This document shows, in pieces, positions 15,301 through 25,757 of a stretch of DNA of 64,000 nucleotides. How positions within the stretch are numbered: the stretch's first letter is position 1; each line of letters starts with the position of its first letter. Source of the DNA: Lytechinus variegatus (Eukaryota > Echinodermata > Echinoidea > Temnopleuroida > Toxopneustidae); the NCBI RefSeq assembly GCF_018143015.1, contig NC_054750.1:10440001-10504000 (forward strand), written 5' to 3'. Position numbers and translations under genes: made by a program. The notes below the pieces were generated by a model. The model searched no databases and was not told where the DNA came from. It saw only the letters and a list, made by a program, of their open reading frames with translations.

Positions 15301-18300
15301 ACCTTGATTTGAATAAAAAGAGAAAAATTCAACAAGCATAACACTGAAAATTTCATCAAAATCGGAGGTAAAATAAGAAAGTTATGGCATTTTAAAGTTT
15401 TGCTTATTTTCAACAAAATAGTTATATGAACGAGCCAGTTACATCCAAATGAGAGAGTCGATGATGCCACTCACTTACTATTTCTTTTGTTTTTTATTGT
15501 TTGAAATAGGCCTATGAAATATTTTGATTTTCTCGTCATTGTCATGTGAAATGAAGTTTCATTCCTCCCTGAACACATGGAATTTCATTATTTTAACATT
15601 TTGTGCTTCAGGCAAGGAGGTCCTAATCATCAAATTCGTAAAAATTGAAATATTGTATAATTCCAACAATAAAAAACAAATGAAATAGTGAGTAACATCA
15701 TCGACTCTCTCATTTGGATGTAACTGGCTCGTTCATATAACTATTTTGTTAAAAATAAGCGAAACTTTGAAATGTCATAACTTTCTTATTTTACATCCGA
15801 TTTTGATGAAATCTTCAGCATTGTGCTTGTCTGATATTTCTCTATTGATTCAAATCAACATTTTTCTGAGGTGGACTTGACCTTTAATGACCAAATGGAA
15901 AACATTTATTTTGAATATTATTGGTGAACAGGCCTATCAGATTCATTGAAGAGTTGGGACGGCGTGCCGTGGCGTGGGGACCTACGTCATTATGCAAATG
16001 ACCTGACGATGAAAAGTTTTATGGTATATACACTGTAAAAAATGAAGTGCTACTTTAGCACTTACGGTGCTTGTATAGTGACTGCACTATATACGAGTGC
16101 TGATTTTCAAGTTTACATTTGAACTAGAAAATCAGCACTCGTACACTCTTGAAAATATTGGGTAAAAGTACTCCATGAGGGTAATTATGTGTCCAACCAA
16201 CTTGGGCATTTCTTTTGGGCATTTTTATTTATCCAGTGTGATGAAAATTTTGCCCATTCTCAAGTATTTGTTGCTTATTTTTCAACCTTACTGGACAATA
16301 TGCTTTACGCATTGGGTAAAATACTGCCCGAATTGGTTGGACACATAATTATACCCTCGTGGTATATATATTTTTTACAGTGTAGTGCAGTCACTATACA
16401 AGCACTGTAAGTGCTAAATTAGCACTTCATTTTTTACAGTGTAAACACTCAGTTTGAATATTATTGATGAATAGACCTATTAGATTATTGAAGGGGATAT
16501 GAGATAGGCATATAGGGGGCAAACGTCATGCATTCAACCAGACGGAAAACATATTTGATAATAATCACTTCCGTATTATTGAGATTTGGAACGGATTAAA
16601 GATGGAGTATGAAAAAGAAAGAAAGAAAATTGACTATTTTCTATCTGGACATCGTGACGAGGTCTTGTGAGTAATTTAATTTGCCACCATCATCACCCTT
16701 TAATCATGATCATCAACTTGACCTTGTAGGAATATTATTTCTAAAGGAAATCATCAGAATTCAAGTAACCAAAAAAAGAAGCATTGTTGTCAATTCTGTG
16801 TCGACGATCAATCGTTCTATTGTTCTTTATGTAACTAATTTCGTCTGGAATTCTATTTCGCTTTTAAACACAAACCTTTTAGATTGACATAAATTCATAA
16901 TTTGATTTAATCCCAAAAGAATTAAGAATCCAGATGTTCTGTTTTAGAGTGGTCTCGCATTTGAGCCATTTGAGTTTTTTTTTCATTTCCCCCTTCCACA
17001 GGATTCTTTATTTTCAAAAAGCATAGTTACACTGTATAAACATTTACAATTTTTCAGATAAACAGTAAATAAATATGGTATTTACATAATTCATAATACA
17101 TAGACATGTAATCAAACTGACTTATTATACAATCAAGTTGTCACAGCCAAAGTAAATTTGGCAAGAAAAATAATGATACATATATCTAAGAAATAAACAC
17201 TGGTAATAATTATGTTTGTTAATGTGACAGATTGCCAGCTTGTTCGAAAAAGTTTCTGAAACGAAACCATTTCTTTCTGAACTTATTTGCTCTGAAATTT
17301 GTTTGGTAAATATATTCTTCCATTTCATAAAGTTTTAAAGCCGACATAAGGTTACTTTGAGGTTACTCTGTTGTAGGAATGAAATACAAGGCGGTTTTAC
17401 AAGAGGGATGTCGCCGCCCAGAAATTTCGAAAACTTATATTTTTTTTTATAGACAATTTACAAAATTCACTAAGTGTTCACAAATTCCCCCAATCTCACC
17501 TCAGAATTTGCAAAAGCGTGCATGTCTCATCGCTCCTTCACTTTCGAGATTCTTCAAAAGTTTTATGCGTCTTGTCCCCCCCCCCGGCCCCCCGAAATAA
17601 AAGTATGCCAATACGACAAAGTCTTTAGAACATTACATGTATTATGAACTAATCTTATCAAAGGTGTGTGTGAAGGGGGCGGGAGTGGTATAATTATGAT
17701 AAAGAGTAGAACAATGACTTGCCGGAAAAATGCGTCTATTTGTTCAATAGTATATAACCTGTGATTGATTGATTAATAAAGAAACTAATCTTAACTTAAA
17801 ATTTTCCACGATGAAATTACAAAGCAATGTGAATTGTGTTAGACAGCATGATGAAATGAAATGAGAATCTTCAGGGGAAGCATAACTTGGCAATGAATGG
17901 AGGTTCCCTTCATTGAGAAAATGAATAAATGCCATTACAAACTTTTAAATATCTTTAAATGTTATAAGTACAAGCCAATCATAATTTTGGTTCATCAACC
18001 GTTCATGAAATGTAAGATACAAGTCTACCCAATGATCTTTTATTGTAATGACACAAACAAAAGACAAATGAGGTTGGGTAATAAGATATTACAAGACAAG
18101 GCAATGGAAAACAAGAAAACAAAACGTTACAAGGCCGGAACGCGACAGGCCGCTACATGAACAAGCTGCATCAAATAAGTGGAGACCTTAATTAAGTATG
18201 ACTATTTAAACAAAAACTGTATAATTTAATCAGAAACATTTGCAAGACTTTGAAACATGACTGGTTATAATCCGTAAACAATGCAAAATCGTAATTTATT

Positions 18301-21300
18301 TTCCGTTCCTCTTGTAAACCTCATTCATTAAAACATTATGATACTATCATCCCAAGCTAATTGACTTCATGTTTGTTTCCTTTAGTAGCCTCACATGTAA
18401 TAATCATGAGACGTAATGACTAATATAATTTTATGCTCACAATGCAACCAGCTGATAAAACATGTTGCTTTGTTTTGTTTTCTTTCTGTCTCTCTTTTTG
18501 CCTCATCACCCACTATATGTGCTCTTTATTTTTGTTCTTTGCCCTCTTTCCTATCCTTTCTCACCCTATATCTTATCTACTCACTTTCTTCTCATTTTTT
18601 TTCTTCTTTTTTTTGCTTCTTCTTTTCATCCTTCTTTCTTCTTCTTCTCCTCCTCCTTCTTTCTTCTTCTTCTTCTTCTCCTCCTCCTTCTTCTTCTTCT
18701 TCTCTTTCTTCTTTCTTCTTCTTTCTTCTTCTTCTCCTTCTTCTTCTCTTTCTTCTTTTTTCTTCTTCTTTTTCTGCTTCTTCCTTCTTCTCCTCGTCTT
18801 CGTTCTCCTCTGTCTTCGTCCAGCCTTTGATGAATGAACAAAACCAAAACAGCGACACCAACGGCGGACCTAAGTTTCATCAAGCCAACATGGTCAAGGA
18901 CGTAGAGGATCTCAATCTAGCCAACAGAGATCCCATCAATATGACGTCACACGTCAGGGTAAGACTCGAAATCCCCCTCCCGAAAATAAAACAAGTAAGC
19001 CAGAAAAAAAGACGTAGAAATAAATGATAAAGAATAATTTACTACACGATCAGAATCAGGATCAGTTAAACGGATAAAAAAGGGATCTAAAGGTTTTGTA
19101 CATCGGGATCGTCAATAGGAAGAGTAGGAGGTGGAAGTGGATATCAAACCACGTCTTCGGTCATGGCTGTAATGTGGGACAAGTCCCGGGGGGGGGGGCA
19201 CTTACATTGACGAGTGGATACCATGCGCGACCAAAAAAACACGTAAAAAGGATGTCTTTGTCAAGATAGGGCACGTTCCGTACGTAACGTAATAATGGGG
19301 TCAAAAACCCGGAATAGTGAAAAAAGGTATCTATTTCGCTAGGAAAGTTAAGTGTTTAGGGTCAAATTTGAGAGAGAATAAAAAAAAATCAAGACTAAAA
19401 TGTTTTATACAGGATGTTCTTTTTGCCCCAGAAGTCAATACGTGTTTGGAGTCGTTTGCGCGAGTTGGGCTGTACTAAACCCAATGATGTAGGTAAAGGT
19501 AAAACCGACGTCCGCGACACAACATTGAAATGTCTCTGTACTTGTTTGGGGGTTCAATTCAGGGAATTCTTGCCAATAGTATCGTTTTATTTCCAATACT
19601 TGTTAAGGGTATGGTTTCACACGCCAATACTTGTTAAGGAGTGCATTTTGAGAATATGGAAAATACGTGTTTAGGGTGCTTTTTGAGATCTCGTGGTCTC
19701 GCATGGTATCCACTCGTGAATGGAAGTGCCCCCCCCCCCCGGGACAAGTATAAATCGACATCTCCACAGTTGAAACCAAAATGACTCGTAATGAGAAGTT
19801 AGTATACAAAAGGAGGCTACACATGTATAATAATTTTCAATAATACTATGAGCATAATTAGTTGGAGGTTAGCTGATTGACGGTATTTTTCACTATTAAA
19901 CCATATAGTCACACCTAGGAAACCTATATATTCTAAACTGATCGATTGTAGGACATTGTTAATAACGTAGTAGCTGTGGTTAGTCTGAAGTCAGTTTCGC
20001 TGTTGTAACACTAACATTAAAGGTCAAATTCGCCCCCCCCCCAAAAAAAAATGTTGATAGAGAAAATAGAGAAAAAATGTTGATAGAAAAATAGAGAAAA
20101 ACCAAGCTAGCATAACGCTGAAATTTTCATCAAAATCGGATGTAAAATAGAAATAGAAAATAGTAAAATAGAAAAAAATACAACAATGCAAAGTTTCGCT
20201 TATTTTTCGCAAAACAATTATATGCACAAATCAGCGACACGCTAATGAGAGAGTCGATGACACCCTTTACTCAATATTTCTTCTGCTTTCTATCGTTTGA
20301 ATCATACAATATTTCAATATTTTCAGATTTTACAATACGGCCCAACTTGACTGAACCGTAAAATGCTAAAACGGTGATAATATCACATGTTCGGGGAGGA
20401 CTACAACTTTCATTGTTTCAAAAGACAACGGGGAGAAAATTTGAATGTTTCGATATTTCATATGACAAAATACACAAGAAGTAGTGAGTGGTGTCATCAG
20501 TCCCCTCATTAATTTTGCATACCGACCAGGATGTGAATATAATTGTTTTGTGAAAATAACGAAACTTTAAAATATAACTTTCTTATTTTACATCCGATTT
20601 TGATGACATTTTCAGTGTTATGCTTGTTGGATTTTTCTCTTTTTATTCAAATAAACTTTTTGTTGGGGTGGACTTGTCTATTAATAAGTCGAATCGAGGC
20701 GGTCAACGTAATCTCAAAACGAATGTCTTGCTCTTTCTCAACCCCATTCTCTTACATCCCCATCTTACCATGGACCATGATCTTACTTGCATCTTCCTTC
20801 TTCCATTAAACCACGACCCTACGACTGTCTTCTGTCAGATTGGCTTTGAGGAGGTGTTTGCGGAACCTGACCATCAGCAGAGCTTCGATGCAGTCTGGAC
20901 GACCAGCTTCATTGTCTACACCCAATCGAAGATGTGGTGTTATCGACTCCTGTCCGCAGCCTTAGCCATTCCACTAGCTCTCATTTGTGGTAAGGTCCAA
21001 AAACCTTAATGGTGTTTCGAAAATTGTATTATATAGGCGGCCGTTTCATTAGTTCTTACGATTGTAAGTTTGTAATAATTGTAATAAATACCCTGGTAAC
21101 AGGGCTCAGCAACCTATCAAACTCAGCATTTCTATGGTAGATAATAATCATTACTTTAATAGTTTGCAGAGTTACTATATTGTAAGCATTCATGAAATGG
21201 GTCCGAGTACGAATTCATTTTCACCCGGAAAACATAATTGCTATAAGACAGAGAAATTGGTCAATCGATGCCAAAGAACCGAGACCGATGATTGCACTAG

Positions 21301-21730
21301 ACCTGGTGGGACTCAAGTCAAACTTAAATCTTTCATGGAACACCACTGGTCTGATATATACACGTTATTTCATTTATTTTCCCCTCAGATTTCCTTTTGC
21401 CGGGCTTTTTGCCCTTCATAAAAAACATTATCGGTTAAAATGCAAACAGCAAAAACAAAACCTATCTAGATATCAACAACCTTCTGTAGTTTGCTAATTC
21501 CTCATCTTTACTGTTTCTCATTTACATTTACAGGAGTTCAACTAGCCTTCTTGACCTTCTGTCACATCTGGTGGGTAGTACCGTGTTCAAGAGTATGGAT
21601 CTTCATCTTGAACTGGGTGGGAAGCCTATGGGCAACCTGCATCCGTGCCCTCTGCAATCCCATCACAGAATCCTGCAGCATGCTCCTAGGCAACGTCAAG
21701 GTACAGATGCATACCCCGCAGCACGTATAG
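3260..21730 (+). CDS. Caveolin (five coding exons, 244 aa)
   Basis: Integral membrane scaffold of caveolae. The CDS is the join of 3260-3331, 13758-13937, 18824-18958, 20839-20989 and 21534-21730, total 735 nt with all phases matching. Residues 132-139 read FEEVFAEP, the caveolin signature (FEDVIAEP in vertebrates). Residues 146-165 (DAVW...WCYR) align with the 20-residue scaffolding domain. Residues 166 to about 200 are the hydrophobic hairpin with the conserved proline (P174), the IPLAL segment and HIWWVVPC. Cysteines in VVPC and ALCNP match two of the palmitoylated cysteines of caveolin-1. The first 129 residues are longer than the vertebrate N-terminus (about 80 before the scaffold) and are basic and low in hydrophobicity. 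The ATG at 3260 is preceded in frame by TAG at 3251-3253. Assignment to Cav-1, -2 or -3 is not justified. Exons 3-5 are near certain; exons 1 and 2 rest on splice sites and phase. Confidence 0.9.
5391..5990. mobile_element. TTAA-flanked palindromic MITE, copy A
   Basis: A 600-bp element flanked by TTAA at 5387-5390 and 5991-5994. The left end begins AGGACAAGTCCACCCC and the right end reverse-complements to AGGTCAAGTCCACC. Inner segments such as CATCCGA with AAAATAAGAAAGTTATG, and AACGAGCCAGTTACATCC, recur in inverted orientation, so the whole element can fold back. It has no coding capacity. The TTAA target suggests mobilisation by a piggyBac-type transposase, which is an inference from target choice alone. 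Confidence 0.85.
7350..7605 (+). mobile_element. tRNA-derived SINE
   Basis: The head carries an A-box-like TGGCCCAGTGG near 7358 and a B box GGGTTCGAATACC at 7401-7413, arranged as in a tRNA. The flanking arms do not pair into an acceptor stem, so it is not a tRNA gene. A non-tRNA body follows (GTGAGGTAAATGGGTACCGG..., TAGCCGGGCGCAGCCGGG, ATAGGAGCGCC), and the copy ends near 7600 in AT-rich DNA. Confidence 0.75.
10824..10930. mobile_element. Short inverted-repeat MITE, family with GACTCC ends, copy 1
   Basis: The left end CAGTCCCACCAATGAAACC followed by GACTCC is mirrored by GGAGTCGGTTTCACTGGTG at the right. The core AATAACGTATATTAGCTTTG recurs almost unchanged in the copy at 48086-48198, and the right end recurs at about 19960-20012, so this is a dispersed family. 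Confidence 0.65.
11092..11282 (+). repeat. Degenerate short tandem repeat with TTGGTCTA words
   Basis: Reiterated words such as ACTTGGTCTAC, ATTTGGTCTAATTGCC, TTCGTCTAA and CTTAGTCTTTT occur every 12-30 bases. The same set of words in similar order occurs at 30205-30380, so both belong to one dispersed repeat family. Confidence 0.55.
13419..13560 (+). mobile_element. Diverged SINE with 7SL-like head (older copy)
   Basis: Aligns along its length with the better preserved copy at 63392-63545. Shared parts are GCGTTGTGG, GTAATCCAA, a B-box-like GGTTCGAGCC and a tail with AACGTG, GGTGATGA, AAAGG and CAGA...TAATATCTGA. It carries many substitutions and a T-run insertion. Confidence 0.6.
13758..13937 (+). 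CDS. Caveolin coding exon 2 (basic, 60 codons)
   Basis: An acceptor TATCTAG precedes it and a donor GTATGT follows it. It is 180 nt and in phase 0 at both ends, so skipping it would keep the frame. It encodes residues 25-84, rich in Lys, Gly, Ser and Thr (CNKPKSKTTNDGGKK..., ending ENEAVIK). There is no known domain. The link to caveolin rests on matching phase, strand and position between exons 1 and 3. Confidence 0.65.
15279..15883. mobile_element. TTAA-flanked palindromic MITE, copy B
   Basis: A 605-bp element, very similar to copy A (5391-5990), flanked by TTAA at 15275-15278 and 15884-15887. It has the same AGGACAAGTCCACCCC and GGTGGACTTGACCT ends and the same inner inverted segments. 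Confidence 0.87.
16029..16443. mobile_element. Nested-palindrome MITE with ACACTGTAAAAAATG ends
   Basis: The left arm (from 16030) ACACTGTAAAAAATGAAGTG is matched in reverse by CACTTCATTTTTTACAGTGT ending at 16442, with about 60 bp of near-perfect arm. A second inverted pair lies inside: about 16173-16200 (GGGTAATTATGTGTCCAACC) against about 16333-16362. I could not read a target duplication. Confidence 0.75.
16976..17345 (-). mobile_element. LINE 3'-end fragment
   Basis: Begins at a T-run (poly-A on the - strand) followed by TTCCCCCTTCCACAGGATTC, which matches the 3' end of the LINE at 44004-46649 (TTTTCCCCTCCACAGGGATT). A further match is CGAAACCAT shortly before the coding end. It is a 5'-truncated, dead copy. 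Confidence 0.55.
18577..18823 (+). repeat. Long CTT/pyrimidine tract abutting the caveolin exon 3 acceptor
   Basis: About 245 bases almost without purines on the + strand, mostly TTC/CTT/CTC triplets, running directly into the acceptor CGTCCAG at 18817-18823. It serves as an extreme polypyrimidine tract. The serine/phenylalanine-rich and arginine/glutamate-rich open frames across it are artefacts of the repeat. Confidence 0.85.
18824..18958 (+). CDS. Caveolin coding exon 3
   Basis: 135 nt, phase 0 at both ends, residues 85-129. It begins PLMNEQNQNS, passes through DVEDLNLANRDPINMTSHVR (compare vertebrate VRDPNNLNDHVKVDFED) and ends at donor GTAAGA. This is the segment just before the signature motif. 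Confidence 0.9.
19185..19740. mobile_element. Element with G-run/C-run inverted ends
   Basis: The left end is CCCGGGGG..., then GCACTTACATTGACGAGTGG and ATACCATGCG. The right end reads CGCATGGTATCCACTCGTGA and then GGAAGTGC and a C-run, an inverted match of about 40 bp. GGGACAAGT flanks both sides (19176-19184 and 19741-19749). Because the ends are G/C runs, the duplication could be 9 bp (GGGACAAGT) or 6 bp (ACAAGT). It lies in caveolin intron 3 and I recognised no transposase. Confidence 0.75.
20021..20680. mobile_element. TTAA-flanked palindromic MITE, copy C (diverged)
   Basis: 660 bp between TTAA at 20017-20020 and 20681-20684. The ends are AGGTCAAATTCGCCC and GGGGTGGACTTGTCTA. The inner ATCGGATGTAAAATA and TATTTTACATCCGATTTTGA arms match copies A and B. 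It is older than they are and carries extra insertions in the left arm. Confidence 0.75.
20839..20989 (+). CDS. Caveolin coding exon 4 (signature and scaffolding domain)
   Basis: 151 nt, entering in phase 0 after TTCTGTCAG and leaving in phase 1 at GTAAGG. It encodes residues 130-179 and the first base of G180: signature FEEVFAEP, scaffold DAVWTTSFIVYTQSKMWCYR, then the start of the membrane hairpin LLSAALAIPLALIC. Confidence 0.95.
21534..21730 (+). CDS. Caveolin coding exon 5 (hairpin return and C-terminus)
   Basis: Acceptor TTTACAG ends at 21533. It completes the split glycine and encodes residues 180-244: VQLAFLTFCHIWWVVPC, then the amphipathic C-terminal part with CIRALCNPITESC and ending TPQHV, stop TAG at 21728-21730. 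The frame stays open after the stop (see findings). Confidence 0.94.
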
Positions 21731-21734
21731 CAGA

Positions 21735-22995
21735 TGTCTGGAAGAACGGGGAAAGTGGTGGAAGGACTGAGGAGAAGGATTCCAAGATGCCAGGAGGACG
21801 TACTTGGACATTATAGGGAATTTAATAGTGGACTTACAGAGAGGCGTTCGTGGAAGACCATAGGGAACCTTAAAAATGGAGTGACAGGAAGACGCACATG
21901 GGAGGAAGAACAAGGAATCATAATAATGATGATAGATTCACAGGAGGACGTTCGTGGAAGAACTAGTGAATGCATTGATTCACAGGATGACGTTTGTCAT
22001 TTTGTGGAAGAACTTATAGGGAATGCATGGATTCACAGGAGGACGTTCGTGGAAGAACTAGTGAATGCATTGATTCACAGGAGGACGTTCGTGGAAGAAC
22101 TAGTGAATGCATGGATTCACAGGAGGACGTTCGTGGAAGAACTAGTGAATGCATTGATTTACAGGATGACGTTTGTGGAAGAACTAGTGAATGCATTGAT
22201 TCACAGGATGACGTTTGTGGAAGAACTAGTGAATGCATTGATTCACAGGAGGACGTTCGTGGAAGAACTAGTGAATGCATTGATTCACAAAAAATGCAGG
22301 GGGACGTCCGTGGAAGAACTAGTGAATGCATTGATTCACAGGATGACGTTCGTGGAAGAACTAGGGAATGCATTGATTCACAGGATGACGTTCGTGGAAG
22401 AACTAGTGAATGCATTGATTCACAGGAGGACGTTCGTGGAAGAACTAGTGAATGCATGGATTCACAGGATGACGTTCATGGAAGAACTAGTGAATGCATG
22501 GATTGACAGGAGGACGTTCGTGGAAGAACTAGTGAATGCATTGATACACAGTAGGACGTTTGTGGAAGGACTAGGGAATGCATGGATTCACATGAGGACG
22601 TTTGTGGAAGAACTGGTGAATGCATTGATTCACAGGAGGTTGTGGAAGAACTAGGGAATGTAATTATGGATTCACAAGACGTTCGTGGAAGAACTAGGGA
22701 ATGCACCGGGAATGCATTGATTCACAGGATGACGTTTGTGGAAGAACTAGGGAATGTAATTATGGATTCACAAGACGTTCGTGGAAGAACTAGTGAATGC
22801 ATTGATTCACAGGATGACGTTTGTGGAAGAACTAGGGAATGTAATTATGGATTCACAAGACATTCGTGGAAGAACTAGGGAATGCATTGATTCACAGGAT
22901 GACGTTTGTGGAAGAACTAGGGAATGTAATTATGGATTCACAAGACGTTCGTGGAAGAACTAGAGAACGTAATGATTGAATTTACACGAGGACGT
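21735..22995 (+). repeat. 42-bp minisatellite in the caveolin 3' flank
   Basis: About 25 copies of a 42-bp unit built from GATTCACAGGAGGACGTTCG followed by TGGAAGAACTAGTGAATGCA and TT. The first units (21735-21940) are strongly degenerate, the middle ones nearly identical and the last third (from about 22650) alternates two variants. The unit is a multiple of three and lacks stops in several frames, which explains long open frames on both strands. It starts four bases after the caveolin stop, so it is probably in the 3' UTR. Confidence 0.9.
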
Positions 22996-23305
22996 TCGTG
23001 GAAGACCTCGAGAATAATGGATTCCATAGACACGTGATAGAACCAAGGCTTTTCACATTTGCCCAAAGGGTATATTCCAGAAAATGTTGTGTTTAGGGAA
23101 ATTTGTAATGAGATTCAGTGAACGATGAAAATGTTTTAGGAGGTGTTCTAGACCCGGGTTCCAGATGATCTGGACCACTGGAAGGACTAAGTTTTAGAAC
23201 AGGTGGGATATGGTTAGCACTAGCAGCAAAAGCCAAACAGTGACGCTGTAAATTTAGAGCACCTAATATCAGCATGCACAGTCGTTGCTTTGTGGATGGT
23301 TATCT

Positions 23306-23453
23306 GGGGACGTTTCTTCAACAAATTTTCGTCTGACGGGATGTCAGAGGGGTCAGATCTGACTAATTTTCTCGGGTTTTGATTGGCTTGGAAACGTAAG
23401 TGTCTGACTGTTACTATGGTAACTGTAAGACAACTTTCATGAAACGGTACCCG
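23306..23453. mobile_element. Short GTTTCAT-ended MITE, diverged copy
   Basis: Shares GGGGACGTTTC..., GTCAGATCTGAC, TTTTGATTGGCTTGGAAAC, TTACTATGGTAACTGT and ACTTTCATGAAACG with the copies at 40156-41852 and 60561-60718, in the same order. The ends are inverted repeats of GTTTCAT. Confidence 0.65.
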
Positions 23454-25501
23454 AGATCGATTGATATAATAAGTGATATCCATTTCAAAGATTGGTAGTA
23501 TCTCCTGAGGTTGTTTTCAAGATCATGTTTAATATTTTTTGGACCTTCCGCACTGAAGATGGAAAAAAAACATCAAAAGGGCTAACAAGGCATGGAGAGC
23601 AGTCTATTAGTGCAATAATCAAGGAACACACTTTTGTTTCGCATCCAGGAAGCAAACGTAAAACATCAATAATCAGTGGCTTTGGTGATTACGATTTATT
23701 TTTTATATTGAACCTGCTTGTCATCACCTGAACAAAAGAAAGATTCTATTCCACGTTACTCTTAGATTTTTTTACAAGACATACACATGCCTTGTCAATG
23801 TATTGTATAATTCGAAGTCAAGCAGCTGTAAACCAAACTGACGATTGTTATCTGTTCCCAGGTAGCCGCGATGGCGTCTCTATCATCCAGTCACTGTGAT
23901 CAATTTGATGATTTTTGTTGCAAATGGGGCAAACATTCAATTAATTTGAATGAATCACTGAACACATTTTGGATCTTCGAGGGGCCAGTCAATGACTCTT
24001 TGTTCAAAACAGGCGAGCACATAACGCCTGTTTGATACATTAGCCTATTCATTGTTATCTGGAATTGAAATCATGCCAAAGTAATAGACACGAATTGTGG
24101 AGGATAGTTTAAAGAAACAATGAATCATTATCCTTTTGAAATAGTTGTTACCTGCTATTAATTTGCCCGGATTCAAAGGCATAGGACATCGTTCGACTGA
24201 CCAAAACTGTTCGTGCAAACGACACCTTAAGAGACTTGAAGAAGCGTGCCCTGGCTTTGGGAAGTTGAGAAATATGACAAACACTATGTCGGGGGGGGGG
24301 GGGGGGTGAATTCGACACCCTCCCCGAGAGGGGTAGGCTTCGATGTGCTTGCACTTTTTTGTATGTAGCTGATAGAGAAAAACATACTCTTACCTCTCCA
24401 AGTGATTGAAAAAGCGTAAATATATGCATTTAGTTTTTAACCATACATTATGCATATTAGTCTACGAAAATGCATACAAAAAAGCGACATTTCAGTAATT
24501 TGAGTATTCAAGTTTGATACATCGTAAATTTGCAAAAAAATTATTAAAATCTATTTTAAAAATACGATATGAAATATCTATTATTTCTATTGTAGATATG
24601 ATTAAGCAATTCATAATGAATTCTAATAATGACCAGTGGCGTAACTACGGGGGGGGCACGTGCCCCCCCCCCCATCGGCTGACCTCCCCCCCCAAAAAAA
24701 AAAAAAAAACGGGGAAAATAAGAAAAAGAGGGAGAAAGGAAGAGAAACTTAGTGGGAAAGAAGACATTATTGTTCATTATAATGTTATATCACATCATAT
24801 TTATGTTATGTTGTATTACATAAGAAACTTTTTTTCATAACTTTATGAAACATAATTTGCTCAGGGCCTATGTCTTCATTGTTCCTGGTGCTCGCATTGT
24901 CTGTTTACCGAGAAATATAATCCTGTTATACTAAAACCTCCCGTTTTCAAGTCAACATACACCAAACTGCCAAATATATTTCCTCGCACTTCGAGTTATT
25001 ATTGTTTTATGTACAATAGTATGCTTCTTTTTCATGACTACTTAAAGTGATTGCCCCATTTTAAGGTCTTAATATAAAACATTTCCTGTCCGTGGCGTGC
25101 TTACGTTCGCAGTAGTGGATTATGTCTGCTTTCCATAAATTCCTAGAATCGGTCCTTAAAATGTCTCTTTTTTAAATCTGAATATCAAAATTTTCAGCTT
25201 GCGCTTCGTGCTCGCATCATTTGGTTAGTGAACTTTGTATGGTCTTCGTGAATTCCTGCAAACAAGCCTTAAAATGCCCCTCTTCAGGTCTGAATTTCCT
25301 AAATTTTCAGCTCGTGCTTCGCGCTCACAAGATTTGATTAGTAAAATGGGTATGTTAATCATGATTACAAGTGCTTTATGTGCATGTTTAGATGTAATTT
25401 TAACAAAATCAGCAAGCGCTTATTGACACTCGCATCAGATGACTATGGTGAGATGTGTATACTCTTAATGGATTCCTAAAATATAGGGGGGGGGGTGTTA
25501 C

Positions 25502-25757
25502 ACCCACAAATGTAATAATCGCCCACAAATGTAATAACGCCCACAAATGTAATAACACTTTACCCACAAATGTAATAACGCCCACAAATGTAATAACACT
25601 TTACCCACAAATGTAATAATTTTTGATCGCCCACAAATGTAATAACACTTTACCCACAAATGTAATAACGCCCACAAATGTAATAACACTTTACCCACAA
25701 ATGTAATAATGCACTTTACCCACAAATGAAATAATGACTTTACCCACAAATGTAATG
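25502..25757 (+). repeat. Left outer array of the foldback element
   Basis: Twelve units of CCCACAAATGTAATA separated by CG, ACACTTTA or short variants. The last two units carry point changes. The array is inverted with respect to the one at 27703-27850. Confidence 0.9.

Larger units (their letters stand above)
13938..18823 (+). other. Caveolin intron 2
   Basis: Donor GTATGT at 13938 and acceptor CGTCCAG ending at 18823. Contains a TTAA MITE, a nested palindrome, a LINE 3' fragment and a long pyrimidine tract, all listed separately. I see no other gene in it. Confidence 0.6.

Noticed and set aside
18416..18823. Ser/Phe/Leu-rich open frame upstream of caveolin exon 3
   Set aside because: It is a CTT tract. 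A good acceptor at 18817-18823 and phase agreement with exon 2 make it intronic.
22014..22457. Minus-strand open frame with SMHSLVLPRTSSCE repeats
   Set aside because: A by-product of the 42-bp minisatellite, which is open in several frames on both strands.
25502..25757. Regularly spaced short repeats that look like a CRISPR array
   Set aside because: The spacers are a few fixed short words, not unique sequences. An inverted copy of the array lies at 27703-27850 and the host is an animal, so it is an arm of a foldback transposon.
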